NCBI GenBank assembly: GCA_947502265.1
Contig: CANMZB010000024.1
Location: 1-55,188, forward strand
Length of the DNA: 55,188 nucleotides
Origin: an uncultured Sulfitobacter sp.
GTDB taxonomy: Bacteria > Pseudomonadota > Alphaproteobacteria > Rhodobacterales > Rhodobacteraceae
Reading direction: 5' to 3'
Positions within the stretch are counted from its first letter, which is position 1. Every line of letters starts with the position of its first letter. The translations under genes were made by a program, and so were the position numbers. Positions 1 to 8,753 of the stretch are shown one piece after another. The notes under the pieces were generated by a model that was not told where the DNA came from, searched no databases, and saw only the letters and a program-made list of their open reading frames with translations.

Positions 1-303
1 GCTGACGGTCTTCCATGCGCTTCCGGCTGTACCTGCTGCTCTATGGTTGCGAAAGCGGGCAAAAATCGAGGTGCCCTGAGGGTGGCTTCTCTCCCGCTCC
101 TTGCCATTCACCACAAGCGCGATCCGCAACATTCAGTCACTTGGGGACATACAGAAAAATACGCGTCGTCCGGCCGACTGACTGACACTTCATCCACTAT
201 AATGCTGCGTGTAGTGGGATTGGCCGAATCTGTAGGGCTGCAGTGCAGCAACGTGCAACCGCCTAAATGTCCGCTCGGGCCGTTCGTGACCGCCAGCACA
301 TAA
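1..303. other. Left edge without recognisable gene
   Basis: No open frame here resembles a protein I know, and I see no RNA gene. The stretch runs up to the left inverted repeat of the IS1182-type element at 304. Confidence 0.4.
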
Positions 304-1848
304 GGCGAATTCTGTTGAAAAACTCTTGTTGAATTGAAGCTTGGCCACTGATTCAATTGTCCTTAGCAACGGGGGATAATTTCGATGTTAGGACCAAAGC
401 AAGAAGCACAAAGCGCATTGTTTTACGAGTTCTCGATTGATGATCATGTCCCGCAAGATCATCTGCTGCGCTCCATTGATCGGTTCGTCGATCTAAGCGA
501 CGTCCGGCAATATCTAACTGAGTTTTATAGCCACACAGGTCGGCCATCCATCGATCCGGAACTTTTGTTCCGCATGCTGCTGGTGGGCTATTGTTCTGGC
601 ATCCGCTCTGAGCGCCGTCTTTGCGAAGAGGTGCATTTGAACCTTGCATATCGTTGGTTCTGCCGCCTCGATTTGTCTGATCCGATCCCAAACCATTCAA
701 CCTTTTCCAAGAACCGACACGGGCGCTTTCGGGAAAGCAAACTATTGCGTCATCTGTTCGAGAAGACCGTTGCGCGGTGCATCGCGGATGGCTTGGTGAG
801 TGGGCAACGTCTTGCGGCAGACGCCAGTCTAATTGAAGCCGATGCGAACAAGCAAAACTCCACACCAAAAATAAAATTGGGACCACAGTGCCATTGACCC
901 AAACGATGCGCCGCGTGCTGTGAAGGAATATCTCGACGTCTTGGACGATGCGGCATTCGGGGCCGCATCGGAGGTCGAACCCAAGTTCACGTCCCATTCT
1001 GATCCCGCAAGCCAGTGGACCGCAGCGCGTAAAGGCCCTGCATTCTTCAGTTATTCGACCAACTACCTGATCGATACCGACCACAGTGTCATCGTGGACG
1101 TTGAAGGCACGCAGTTGATCCGACAGGCTGAAGTTGGGTCTGTGCGCACGATGCTGGATCGGATCAAGGTGCAGCATGGTATTGATCCGGAGCGATTGAT
1201 TGCAGACAGCGCCTATGGATCAGGCCCAATGCTGGGATGGCTCGTGGGTCGCGACATCAAACCCCACATTCCTGTGCTTGATAAGGCAGGTCGAACAGAC
1301 GGCACATGGTCCCCGCACCGACTTTGAATGGGATCCAGAGAACAACCAATACATCTGCCCCGAAGGTGAACCGCTCAAGCAGTTCCGGCGCAACTACTCA
1401 GATCCGAACCGGAAACCCACAGGCAAGGGCGTTGCCAAATACCAGGCTCTGAAACACACCTGCCAAGCCTGCCCATCGAAGATGAAGTGCTGCCCGAAAG
1501 CCGATGCGCGAAAGATTACCCGTGAAGAACATGAAGATGCCCGACAGGTCGCCCGTGACATAGCCAAAACCAAACAGTACGTCATCTCGATGCGGCTGCG
1601 AAAGAAAGTCGAAATGCTCTTCGCGCACCTCAAACGCATCCTCGGGCTGGGACGATTGCGATTACGCGGTCCATGCGGCGCAAATGACGAATTCCTCCTC
1701 GCCGCAATCGCCCAAAACCTCCGGAAACTGGCGAAGATCTTTCCTGCGCCTCAGCAAACGCGCAAAGCCCGATAGGAAAGGTGCTCGCGCCGGATTTGGA
1801 ACATCTATTTCTGCATTTGCAAACGTTAGTTTTTTCACAGAATCGGCG
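304..1848 (+). mobile_element. IS1182-family insertion sequence
   Basis: The element is bounded by imperfect inverted repeats. The left end at 304 begins GGCGAATTCTGTTGAAAAAC, and the right end near 1848 reads inward on the minus strand GCCGATTCTGTGAAAAAACT. Between them lies one transposase gene of the IS1182 family. A target duplication was not evident, and the exact outer bases could be off by a few. Confidence 0.75.
385..1775 (+). pseudogene. IS1182-family transposase, two frameshifts
   Basis: The reading frame 385-897 covers the N-terminal DUF772-type domain (SIDDHVPQDHLLRSID, GRPSIDPELLFRMLLVGY). Homology continues in another frame from about 880 (DHSAIDPNDAP) to about 1310, then in a third frame to 1775 (DFEWDPENNQYICPEGE, a Cys cluster CQACPSKMKCC, and the C-terminal RLRKKVEMLFAHLKRILGL). 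Each shift is one or two bases and lies in a homopolymer: an A-rich run near 873-882, and an extra C in tccccgc near 1309. The encoded DDE transposase would be about 460 residues if repaired. As read, it is inactive unless the shifts are sequencing errors or tolerated by recoding. Confidence 0.8.
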
Positions 1849-2131
1849 GGAAGCGGAAGTTCGCTGCGGTCGGGAACAGGACAATACTCAGAGTGAAAAC
1901 CTGACCTTCGTTGCGGTGCTAAGAGGACCGTGGTGCAAGACTAAGCGCGGTCTTCCTACCTTTACAACTTCAGGCTGCGCCAGCCTGGCGCGGTCTGGTG
2001 TTATCCTTCAGCGCAGTCGTCCTGCCTCGGCCCAAAGCTGGGCCTTGCTCCGCCACCGCTGGTCCGAATTTGGCAGACCTTGTTCAGGCGGCCGCGCGGC
2101 TCCATCAGAAGCGGCAAGCGCTGTGAGGGTT
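1849..2131. other. Intergenic, no gene seen
   Basis: This gap separates the IS1182 element from the 3' end of the scpB-like gene. Open frames crossing it lack family resemblance. I see no clear terminator with a T-run. Confidence 0.4.
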
Positions 2132-2728
2132 TCAGGGGCGCGCGGCCAACCCGGCGTCACCCAGTTGTTCGGGGTCTGGCAGGTCGCGCAAGCTCTCCAT
2201 CCCGAAGGCCGTGAGGAAAGCGTCTGTGGTCACAAAGGTATAGGGGGCACCGCGACGCGGCGCGCGCGGCCCAGTTCCGATCAGCCCCTGCGCATGCAGC
2301 CGCCCGATCAGGTCCCGGCTGATCTCCTTGCCGAAGATGTCTGTGAGCCCGTCGCGGGTGATCGGCTGGTGGTAAGCTATGGCGGCCAACACTGGGACGT
2401 CGAACTCGCTCAGATCCAGCAGTTGATCGCCGACATTTGCCGCTGCGCGGATCGCAGGCGCGTAGACGGGCCGAGTCCGGAACATCCAGCCGTCAGCAAC
2501 CTTCGCAATCTCGAACGCCCGCCCTTCCAGATCGGCGGCAAGATCCTCGATCAGCAAGTCGACAGACACCCCCTGCCCCACGACCCGCGCCAGGTGCTCG
2601 CGTGGCACAGGCGCGGCAGAGGCAAACAGCACCGCCTCGATCCGCCGCATCCATTCCCGCCAGCGCAGCTCCGGCGGCAGGTCGGTTAGTTCGCAATCAA
2701 GCTCGGGTTCCGAGCGATCCTGGGCCAT
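2132..2728 (-). CDS. scpB: ScpB-like segregation/condensation protein
   Basis: A 198-residue protein with the paired winged-helix layout of ScpB, the kleisin-associated subunit of the SMC-ScpAB chromosome condensing complex. Recognisable segments are EWMRRIEAVLFASAAPVPREHL near residues 25-45, the first winged helix (DLLIEDLAADLEGRAFEIAKVADGW), and the second with LAAIAYHQPITRDGL and YTFVTTDAFLTAFGMESLRDLP. It ends two bases before the start of the upstream DUF1403 gene's stop, so the two are probably co-transcribed. No scpA or smc is present, so this is likely a plasmid-borne paralogue working with the chromosomal complex or in replicon maintenance; that role is inference. Confidence 0.8.
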   Translation of the reverse strand: MAQDRSEPELDCELTDLPPELRWREWMRRIEAVLFASAAPVPREHLARVVGQGVSVDLLIEDLAADLEGRAFEIAKVADGWMFRTRPVYAPAIRAAANVGDQLLDLSEFDVPVLAAIAYHQPITRDGLTDIFGKEISRDLIGRLHAQGLIGTGPRAPRRGAPYTFVTTDAFLTAFGMESLRDLPDPEQLGDAGLAARP

Positions 2729-2730
2729 CC

Positions 2731-3615
2731 CTAAACCCCGTAAAGCCGGAACATATCCCGACCTGTCAGCTCGCGCAGAGCGCCGAGCTCAACCAGCCGG
2801 CCGCAAAGCCGCCGCGCGGACCGGTCCGGTAGTGGCAGGGCCGCAGGCGCGACGGCATCACGGGTGAGAAACATCTCCACCGCTGCCCCTGCCCCCTTGG
2901 CCCGCAATTTCGGCGCAACTGCTTTGAGATGTGTCGCCCGCCGTGCGAGGTCAGCGGCGAGACGCACGGCCTCGACCGACGATGAGACGAGCGCACGATG
3001 ACAAGCCGAGCGTAGGTCTTCGCCTCGCTTGCGCAAGTCCGCGCGTTTCAGGCCTGCGGCCAGAAGCGGCACGACATGATCCCAACCGAGTGCTTGGGCG
3101 AGCGCCGCGTCAGCGAGGACGAACGCCGGCACGTCTGAACGCGGTGCCTCCATCAGCACTGCTTCCAGCACCGTCGCGGCACGGGTCACCGGTGTCCCAT
3201 GTCCCGCATTCAGCCACCTGGCGATTTGGCTGAGCTCAAGGGTCGGCAAGGCACGGGCCAGAGCCTTGACCGAAACTGAACGTTCCACCGCGCGACGCCA
3301 GGTAAGGTAGTTTTCGCCTGCCGGTCCGGGCAGATCGCCGGGGCGCAGAAGATGAACCGCGTCGCGCAACTCCGGGGCTCGCGCCGGACGACCCGATAAC
3401 GCCACGCAAGTCTCTGCGGCACGCAGTGCGAGGCGATCCCGCAACAAGGCTTGAGGTACCGCATGATGCCCCAACACAACATGCAGGTAGCTCAGTGCTG
3501 CACCCGACAAAAACGCCACATCTTCAATGGTTTCACCTCGCGTCGAGGTGATCCAAGAGGGTATCTTGGCTATCGTGTCGAGATTGTCGATGGGATCGTG
3601 TCGGGCAAATGTCAT
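2731..3615 (-). CDS. DUF1403 family protein
   Basis: A 294-residue soluble protein of unknown function matching the DUF1403 family, recognisable by the N-terminal stretch GETIEDVAFLSGAALSYLH and a largely alpha-helical, Ala/Leu/Arg-rich remainder. No catalytic motif, signal peptide or membrane segment is visible. It is immediately upstream of the scpB-like gene on the same strand and divergent from the tyrosine recombinase, an arrangement I recall from other alphaproteobacterial plasmids. A function in replicon maintenance is plausible from the company it keeps but is not shown by the sequence. Confidence 0.7.
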   Translation of the reverse strand: MTFARHDPIDNLDTIAKIPSWITSTRGETIEDVAFLSGAALSYLHVVLGHHAVPQALLRDRLALRAAETCVALSGRPARAPELRDAVHLLRPGDLPGPAGENYLTWRRAVERSVSVKALARALPTLELSQIARWLNAGHGTPVTRAATVLEAVLMEAPRSDVPAFVLADAALAQALGWDHVVPLLAAGLKRADLRKRGEDLRSACHRALVSSSVEAVRLAADLARRATHLKAVAPKLRAKGAGAAVEMFLTRDAVAPAALPLPDRSARRLCGRLVELGALRELTGRDMFRLYGV

Positions 3616-3704
3616 GATTTAAGCCTACAACGGCGCGGCACTTTACTCCAGAAAATAGCACTCGTAGCGCCTCACTCTATCTTTTGCAGTAATGCCCAAT
3701 AACC

Positions 3705-3734
3705 TTGTGTTATCGGACGTAAAAGTGATATACT
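3705..3734 (+). promoter_or_regulatory. Candidate sigma70 promoter of the tyrosine recombinase gene
   Basis: TTGTGT (3705-3710) and TATACT (3729-3734) are 18 bases apart, with a TG two bases before the -10 box. Transcription would start around 3741, at the annotated ATG (3742), so the message would be leaderless or translation starts further downstream. Confidence 0.4.
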
Positions 3735-3741
3735 CGGAAAC

Positions 3742-4878
3742 ATGGGCAGTCTCACAAATAACCGCACCAAAATCGAGGATTCCGACGCGTCTGACGCAGA
3801 GATTTCGAGCTCTGCGTCAGACGCGCCGAACAGTGACGAGCGCGACGACAGAACGTCTCGGGACGGAGCCTCAATCGCTCTGCCCACTCGTGTGGTCGGC
3901 TCCGGCGCGCTCGACCGGCTGATCGACACCGCTCGCGACTACGCCGAGGCTTCGACGGCTGAGAATACGAACAAGGCCTATGCGGCCGATTGGAAACACT
4001 TCACCCGCTGGTGCCGGTTGAAAGGAACAGAACCTCTGCCCCCCTCCCCCGAGATGATTGGACTATATGTGGCTGATCTGGCTGCACCAACCGGGAAGGC
4101 CTCTGCCCTTTCGGTCTCCACGATCGAGCGCCGTCTCTCGGGGCTTGCCTGGAACTACAGGCAGCGCGGGTTCACTCTTGATCGCAAGGACCGGCACATC
4201 GCCACCGTTCTGGCGGGGATCAAACGCAAGCATGCACGCCCGCCAGTTCAGAAAGAAGCGATCCTGCCTGAGAACATCCAGGCCATGGTGGCCAGCCTTC
4301 CTTTCGATCTCCGCGGGCTTCGAGACCGGGCGATCTTGCTTTTGGGCTATGCTGGAGGTCTCCGTCGCTCCGAAATCGTCAGCCTCGATGTGAACAAGGA
4401 TGATACACCGGACTCCGGCGGCTGGCTCGAGATTTTCGAAGGCGGTGTTCTGCTGACGCTCAACTCCAAGACCGGGTGGCGCGAGGTTGAGGTCGGGCGC
4501 GGCTCAAGCGACCAGACCTGCCCCGTCCACGCGCTCGAGCAATGGCTACACTTCGGACGCATCGACTTTGGGCCGGTCTTCGTGCGCATCTCCCGAAACG
4601 GCAAACGCGCCCTTGAGGCCCGCCTCTCCGACAAGCACGTCGCGCGACTGGTCAAGGCAACCGTTCTGAAGAGCGGCATCAGGGCCGATCTGCCGGAAGC
4701 GAAACGGCTGGCAATGTTCTCCGGCCATTCCTTACGCGCCGGGCTCGCCTCGTCGGCAGAGGTTGATGAGCGCTATATTCAAAAGCAACTCGGACATACG
4801 TCGGCCGAGATGACCCGGCGCTACCAGCGCAGGCGCGACAGGTTCCGGGTGAACCTGACCAAAGCCGCAGGGCTGTGA
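3742..4878 (+). CDS. Tyrosine-type site-specific recombinase (phage integrase family)
   Basis: A 378-residue recombinase. Residues 1-60 are acidic, Ser/Asp-rich and poorly conserved. A SAM-like core-binding domain follows (about 65-165, with AENTNKAYAADWKHFTRWC), then the catalytic domain (about 175-375). Catalytic residues are visible: Arg in GGLRRSEI, His and Arg in SGHSLRAGL, His in LGHTS, and the nucleophilic Tyr in MTRRYQRR. It would cut and rejoin DNA through a 3'-phosphotyrosine link, perhaps resolving plasmid dimers or moving an integrated segment. It is divergent from the DUF1403-scpB pair. The low-complexity N terminus and the promoter lying so close to the ATG leave the start uncertain. 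Confidence 0.88.
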   Translation: MGSLTNNRTKIEDSDASDAEISSSASDAPNSDERDDRTSRDGASIALPTRVVGSGALDRLIDTARDYAEASTAENTNKAYAADWKHFTRWCRLKGTEPLPPSPEMIGLYVADLAAPTGKASALSVSTIERRLSGLAWNYRQRGFTLDRKDRHIATVLAGIKRKHARPPVQKEAILPENIQAMVASLPFDLRGLRDRAILLLGYAGGLRRSEIVSLDVNKDDTPDSGGWLEIFEGGVLLTLNSKTGWREVEVGRGSSDQTCPVHALEQWLHFGRIDFGPVFVRISRNGKRALEARLSDKHVARLVKATVLKSGIRADLPEAKRLAMFSGHSLRAGLASSAEVDERYIQKQLGHTSAEMTRRYQRRRDRFRVNLTKAAGL

Positions 4879-5297
4879 TGCCCAGGATTCTTGACGTGTT
4901 GGTTAAGCGCTAAGGTGAAATTCCGGCGCTTTAGTTTCAGCTTACTGCTTCAATTGAAATCAGGAACAAAACGCGACACCACAGGTCGCCCTCAGACGTC
5001 TCTTCAAGCCCCTCCGGATCCGCAAGAGGATCGTTAAAACCATCATACTTTATAGATGTTGTATGCTTTATATGTGAAAAATATGGTAATTTTGCACATT
5101 ACCCAAGGGTTCTCCACGAGAGTATCTGCACTCCTTTTATGGCACACCCACGCGACAGTCCGCGAGAGCCCTGTGATCGCGCTGCCTGTGTGGAAACCAA
5201 GGGGTTTCTGGCGAACAGCTCCACAGAATGCACCGTTGCATTCGCTTACAAACGGTCGTTTAGTGGCGATACCTGAAACTGCAAACGGCCCATTTCC
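4879..5297. other. 419-bp intergenic region, AT-rich, possible recombination site
   Basis: No gene is supported. An inverted pair AAGCGC/GCGCTT follows the recombinase stop, and an AT-rich block lies near 5040-5100. Just upstream of the resolvase gene there is a short palindrome AAACGgtCGTTT (5250-5261) with a related AAACGG near 5284. Resolvase sites often lie next to their gene, so this may be a res region, but no full repeat set is convincing. Confidence 0.35.
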
Positions 5298-6182
5298 ATG
5301 CCCCTGATCGGCTATGCACGCGTATCAACAGAGGATCAAACCCCCCTGCCCCAGTCTCAGGCCCTGAAATCCGCAGGCTGCGCCGAGATCTTTGAAGAGC
5401 AAGGCTCAGGCGGCAATCGTGTCCGGCCGGTGCTGGCGCGCGTGCTGGATCGCGTCGCCAAAGGCGACACGCTGGTCGTGGTCCGCATTGACCGCTTGGC
5501 GCGATCTCTGTCGCATCTCCTCGAGGTGATCGAGCGGTTGGAGGCTAAGGGCGCTTTCTTTCGCTCGCTGGAAGATCCAATCGACACTGCGTCTCCGCAA
5601 GGCAAATTCACCCTGCAGGTACTGGGCGCGGCAGCCGAGTTCGAACGCGCGCTGATCCGCGAGCGTACCAAAGCGGGCCTGTCCAGCGCCCGCACCAAGG
5701 GACGCGTCGGTGGGAACCCTGGTCTGCGTGCCAAAGATCCAGCAGCGTTGCGAAAGGTTCGTCTGGCGCGCCAAGATGGATATATGGAGCGCCTGAACGA
5801 AACCGCTCAGGATTGGGTACCCCATGTCCGCCGGTTGCGCCCGGACATGGCCTGGGAAGATGTGCTGCGTATCGTAAATGCCCCCCTGCCCGAAGCGCGG
5901 CAGTGGACGCAAAGCCGCCTGCTGCGCGCCGTGAAGGCCTACGTGCGCGACGGCTTCCTATCTACGGCCGTTCTTGGCCGCGCCGGGCGACGTGACACCG
6001 ACGACCGCCTGCCGGCAATCGTCGCCGCCATCAAGGGAGCAGACCCTGATATTACGCTACAGGCGATCTGCGCCCGATTAGAAGCGATGCGCGAGCGCAC
6101 GCCGCGCGGGCGAACCAGTTGGCAGCCTTCATCCGTCAAGATGCTGTTGGAGCGCGCCGTGAAGCTGGGGTTACTCGACTGA
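5298..6182 (+). CDS. Serine recombinase (resolvase/invertase family)
   Basis: A 294-residue protein with an N-terminal serine recombinase catalytic domain (1-140). The nucleophilic Ser10 is in GYARVSTEDQ, with Arg-rich active-site motifs VVVRIDRLARSLSHL and FERALIRERTKAGL. After a short linker comes a long, Arg-rich C-terminal domain (about 150-294) that is larger than the roughly 45-residue helix-turn-helix tail of small Tn3-type resolvases. Such enzymes on repABC plasmids usually resolve multimers. It lies just upstream of repA on the same strand with a 206-base gap. Confidence 0.85.
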   Translation: MPLIGYARVSTEDQTPLPQSQALKSAGCAEIFEEQGSGGNRVRPVLARVLDRVAKGDTLVVVRIDRLARSLSHLLEVIERLEAKGAFFRSLEDPIDTASPQGKFTLQVLGAAAEFERALIRERTKAGLSSARTKGRVGGNPGLRAKDPAALRKVRLARQDGYMERLNETAQDWVPHVRRLRPDMAWEDVLRIVNAPLPEARQWTQSRLLRAVKAYVRDGFLSTAVLGRAGRRDTDDRLPAIVAAIKGADPDITLQAICARLEAMRERTPRGRTSWQPSSVKMLLERAVKLGLLD

Positions 6183-6388
6183 ACAGCGCAGAATCGGATT
6201 CAGCACCACCCCCTGTCTTTTGCTCTATGATCATCGGATACATCTTGCGGCGAGCATCCTGACCCACAACAACCTATTGACGTTTCGAGATAAAGCCTCT
6301 TGGATAAAGTTCTGATTTTTATGGACATAGTTTCAGCAGTAGAACGCCCACTCAACGCCTAAAGGCGCTTCAACGGTTTGGGCTAGAT

Positions 6389-7624
6389 ATGTCCGCATTA
6401 TCTGTTAAGATAACAAAAAATATAACAGACTCGAGGGCAGTTATGAACGGGATACGGGCGTCCCAGAGGTTTGAGGTCATGTCGAAGCGGCTTGGAAGCC
6501 GCTTGCGTGAACATGCGGAAGAGACTTATCCGCCGGATGCCCAGAAGGGCTTGCGGCGCTTCGCCATGCGTGAAGCAGCAGAGCTGCTTCGCATTAATCA
6601 GAACACCTTCAGGCACCACGTGTCAAACCTTGACGGTTTTCCGGAAGGTGAACTGGAAGGCGGCAATCGTCGAACCTTTTCGGCAGAGGAGATGGTCGAG
6701 GCCCAGCGAGTTCTACTCGAAACTGGTCGGATCAAACCGGAAGAGCATCCACACAGGAGGCAAGGGGAACCCTGTCAGATCTTGACGATCTTCAATCTGA
6801 AGGGCGGATCGGCGAAGACGTCCACGGTCGCACATGTTGGGCAGCTTTTGGGGTTGCGTGGTTACCGCGTCCTGCTCGTCGACCTAGATAGCCAAGCAAG
6901 CCTCACCAACCTGTTTGGCGTAACCCCGGAACTCGATCCGGATATGCCGACGTCCTACGACCTCATTCGAGACGAAGGCCCCCTTCCCGCCTCTGAGATC
7001 ATTCGCAAGACAAACTTCCCGACGGTGGACTTGATACCAGCCTCCATGGACATCATGGAGTATGAGTTCGAGGTCGCACTTAGCTTCAGGCAAGGTGCTA
7101 CAACGTTCCACAGCCGCATCCGCGAAGCCCTCGAACCGGTGCTTGATCGCTATGATCTCGTCATCTTTGATACGCCGCCTCAGTTGAACTTCTCTGTGAT
7201 CTCTGCGCTCTTTGCCTCGACTGGGGTGCTGATCCCGCTGAACGCCTCGATGCTCGACGTGATGTCTTTGGCAAGCTTTCTTGGCATGGCCAGCAATCTG
7301 ATGGGCGTTGTTGAGTCCCATGCCCCGGAACACGGCCTGAATTTCGTGAGAGTCCTTATCACGCGATACGAAAATACGGACGGCCCGCAGGTCCAAATCT
7401 CCTCCCTGCTGAGAACCGTGCTCGGAGATGCAGTTCTGCCCGCCGAGTTCCTGAAATCGACCGCGATTGGTGATGCAGCGAACACTCAGCAGAGCATCTT
7501 TGAGGTGGAGCCCCGAGACGTGAACCGGCGAACCTACGAACGAGCGAGCGAATCCGTTTCCCGCGTTACAGACGAAATAGAGCGCGAAATCCTTAGAGCT
7601 TGGGGGCGGACACATGGCTCGTAA
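6389..7624 (+). CDS. repA: RepA, ParA-type partition ATPase of a repABC replicon
   Basis: A 411-residue ATPase with an N-terminal helix-turn-helix region (MREAAELLRINQNTFRHHV, about residues 55-75) and a deviant Walker A motif FNLKGGSAKTSTV at about 133-145. The Walker A' and B motifs appear as LLVDLDSQASLT and LVIFDTPPQL. RepA moves plasmid copies apart with RepB and represses the rep operon. Its last 11 bases overlap the start of repB, typical of the operon. A second in-frame ATG lies at 6443; no strong Shine-Dalgarno sequence separates the choices. A TTGACG at about 6278 could belong to the operon promoter, without a clear -10 partner. Confidence 0.93.
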   Translation: MSALSVKITKNITDSRAVMNGIRASQRFEVMSKRLGSRLREHAEETYPPDAQKGLRRFAMREAAELLRINQNTFRHHVSNLDGFPEGELEGGNRRTFSAEEMVEAQRVLLETGRIKPEEHPHRRQGEPCQILTIFNLKGGSAKTSTVAHVGQLLGLRGYRVLLVDLDSQASLTNLFGVTPELDPDMPTSYDLIRDEGPLPASEIIRKTNFPTVDLIPASMDIMEYEFEVALSFRQGATTFHSRIREALEPVLDRYDLVIFDTPPQLNFSVISALFASTGVLIPLNASMLDVMSLASFLGMASNLMGVVESHAPEHGLNFVRVLITRYENTDGPQVQISSLLRTVLGDAVLPAEFLKSTAIGDAANTQQSIFEVEPRDVNRRTYERASESVSRVTDEIEREILRAWGRTHGS

Positions 7625-8564
7625 GGTATTCGGAGACTCCTTGAAAAATGCGATGGGTCAAAGCCCGGTGCGGGATGACGACGCGGAGATCAAACGGACT
7701 AGCCCCACCGTCGCACGCGCACAAGCGTCCGTCCTAGAAGAAGACAGGCACGCCACCCGTCTGCTCGACCCCAGCTTGATCCAAATGTCCGCAGTCATGG
7801 ACCGCATTGATCCCTCCGATGGACTCGGAGATCTTATATCTTCGATCCGGGAGCATGGGCAGAAGGTCCCAGTTCTTGTGCGGCGAACTCACGACGGTAC
7901 TTTTGAGATCGTTTATGGCCGTCGCAGGCTTCTTGCCTGCCGTGAACTTGGGCAGAAGGTTCGCGCCACGGTCATGGAGATGACCGATGAGGAAGCTCTT
8001 ATCGCCCAAGGTGTTGAGAACAACGCCCGTCAGGATCTTTCGTTCATCGAAAGGGCTCTATTCGTTGCCGGCATCATTCGCGAACTGGGAAAGACAGACG
8101 AAACTAAGAAGAACGCTCAGACTGTCGCGTATCGCGCCTTGCAGATTGACGAGTCTTTGGTTTCCAGGATGAACCGCATCGCGACGGGAATCCCTATCGA
8201 ACTCATCAGGGCAATCGGTCCTGCTCATGGAGTAGGTCGGAGGATTTGGGAGAAGTTGTTCAAGCTTTGCGAGAAGGATCTCGCACGTGCGCGTGCAATC
8301 ACCGCCGAAGTACCCCGAAACGTACCGGGATCTGAACGGCTGGAAGCGGCTATCGCCCTCCTCACACCACCAAAGCCTTCAAAGAGAGAGCCGACTCTCG
8401 ACGCGCGAGTCAGGATTATCCGGAAGGGCAATAAGATCACTCTTGATGTTGATCCGACGCTTATTCCTCAAGTTGAAGAAGCCATAAGAGAGCTGATCAC
8501 GGAGCTTCTTGACCGCGGTCAAGATGAGACTGCCGACAGCACGAAGAACGACCCACCTTCTTGA
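7614..8564 (+). CDS. repB: RepB, ParB-type centromere-binding protein
   Basis: A 316-residue ParB/RepB/Spo0J-family protein. The ParB N-terminal CTP-binding domain shows the GRRRLLACRELG box, followed by EALIAQGVENNARQDLSFIERA, then a helix-turn-helix region around ALQIDESLVSRMNRIATGIP. It binds parS-like palindromes and stimulates RepA for segregation. The 3' end is unusual: one palindrome (8507-8524) is read as coding sequence LLDRGQD, and the stop codon TGA at 8562-8564 lies inside a second one (8558-8577). Confidence 0.93.
   Translation: MARKVFGDSLKNAMGQSPVRDDDAEIKRTSPTVARAQASVLEEDRHATRLLDPSLIQMSAVMDRIDPSDGLGDLISSIREHGQKVPVLVRRTHDGTFEIVYGRRRLLACRELGQKVRATVMEMTDEEALIAQGVENNARQDLSFIERALFVAGIIRELGKTDETKKNAQTVAYRALQIDESLVSRMNRIATGIPIELIRAIGPAHGVGRRIWEKLFKLCEKDLARARAITAEVPRNVPGSERLEAAIALLTPPKPSKREPTLDARVRIIRKGNKITLDVDPTLIPQVEEAIRELITELLDRGQDETADSTKNDPPS
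8507..8524. promoter_or_regulatory. parS-like palindrome 1
   Basis: Perfect 18-bp palindrome with core CTTGACCGCGGTCAAG, inside the 3' end of repB. RepABC plasmids carry such 14-16 bp palindromes as RepB-binding centromeres, with a core specific to the compatibility group. Confidence 0.85.
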
Positions 8565-8577
8565 CCGCGGTCAAGAA
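8558..8577. promoter_or_regulatory. parS-like palindrome 2, overlapping the repB stop
   Basis: Perfect 20-bp palindrome TTCTTGACCGCGGTCAAGAA spanning the end of repB. Same core as sites 1 and 3. Confidence 0.85.
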
Positions 8578-8618
8578 GCCAAAAGCAACGAGCAGAATAA
8601 CGAAAGGAGGACCGGCCA

Positions 8619-8674
8619 GAAAAAGAAAGACCCCCCGAAAGCGGTGCTTCCGAAGGGCCTCAATTAGTCTCGAC
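8619..8674 (-). ncRNA. RepABC counter-transcribed antisense RNA
   Basis: The repB-repC gap carries a minus-strand transcription unit. The -35 box is TTGAAG (8709-8704), a 17-base spacer follows, and the -10 box is TATCAA (8686-8681), placing the start near 8674. The unit ends in a 14-bp stem with a 3-base loop (8659-8629, several G-U pairs) followed by TTTCTTTTT. The product would be about 55 nucleotides. This matches the size and position of the small antisense RNAs known to limit RepC synthesis and set copy number and incompatibility in repABC plasmids. The start base is estimated. Confidence 0.8.
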
Positions 8675-8753
8675 ACCTAATTGATACCCCCAAAACGAAT
8701 CGACTTCAACACCGCTCGCGGTGAACGGGGATGCTTTTTCTACCGAAAACACC

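Noticed and set aside
5298..6182. Transposon Tn3 with res site
   Set aside because: Only a resolvase gene is present; no Tn3 transposase or 38-bp inverted repeats were found.
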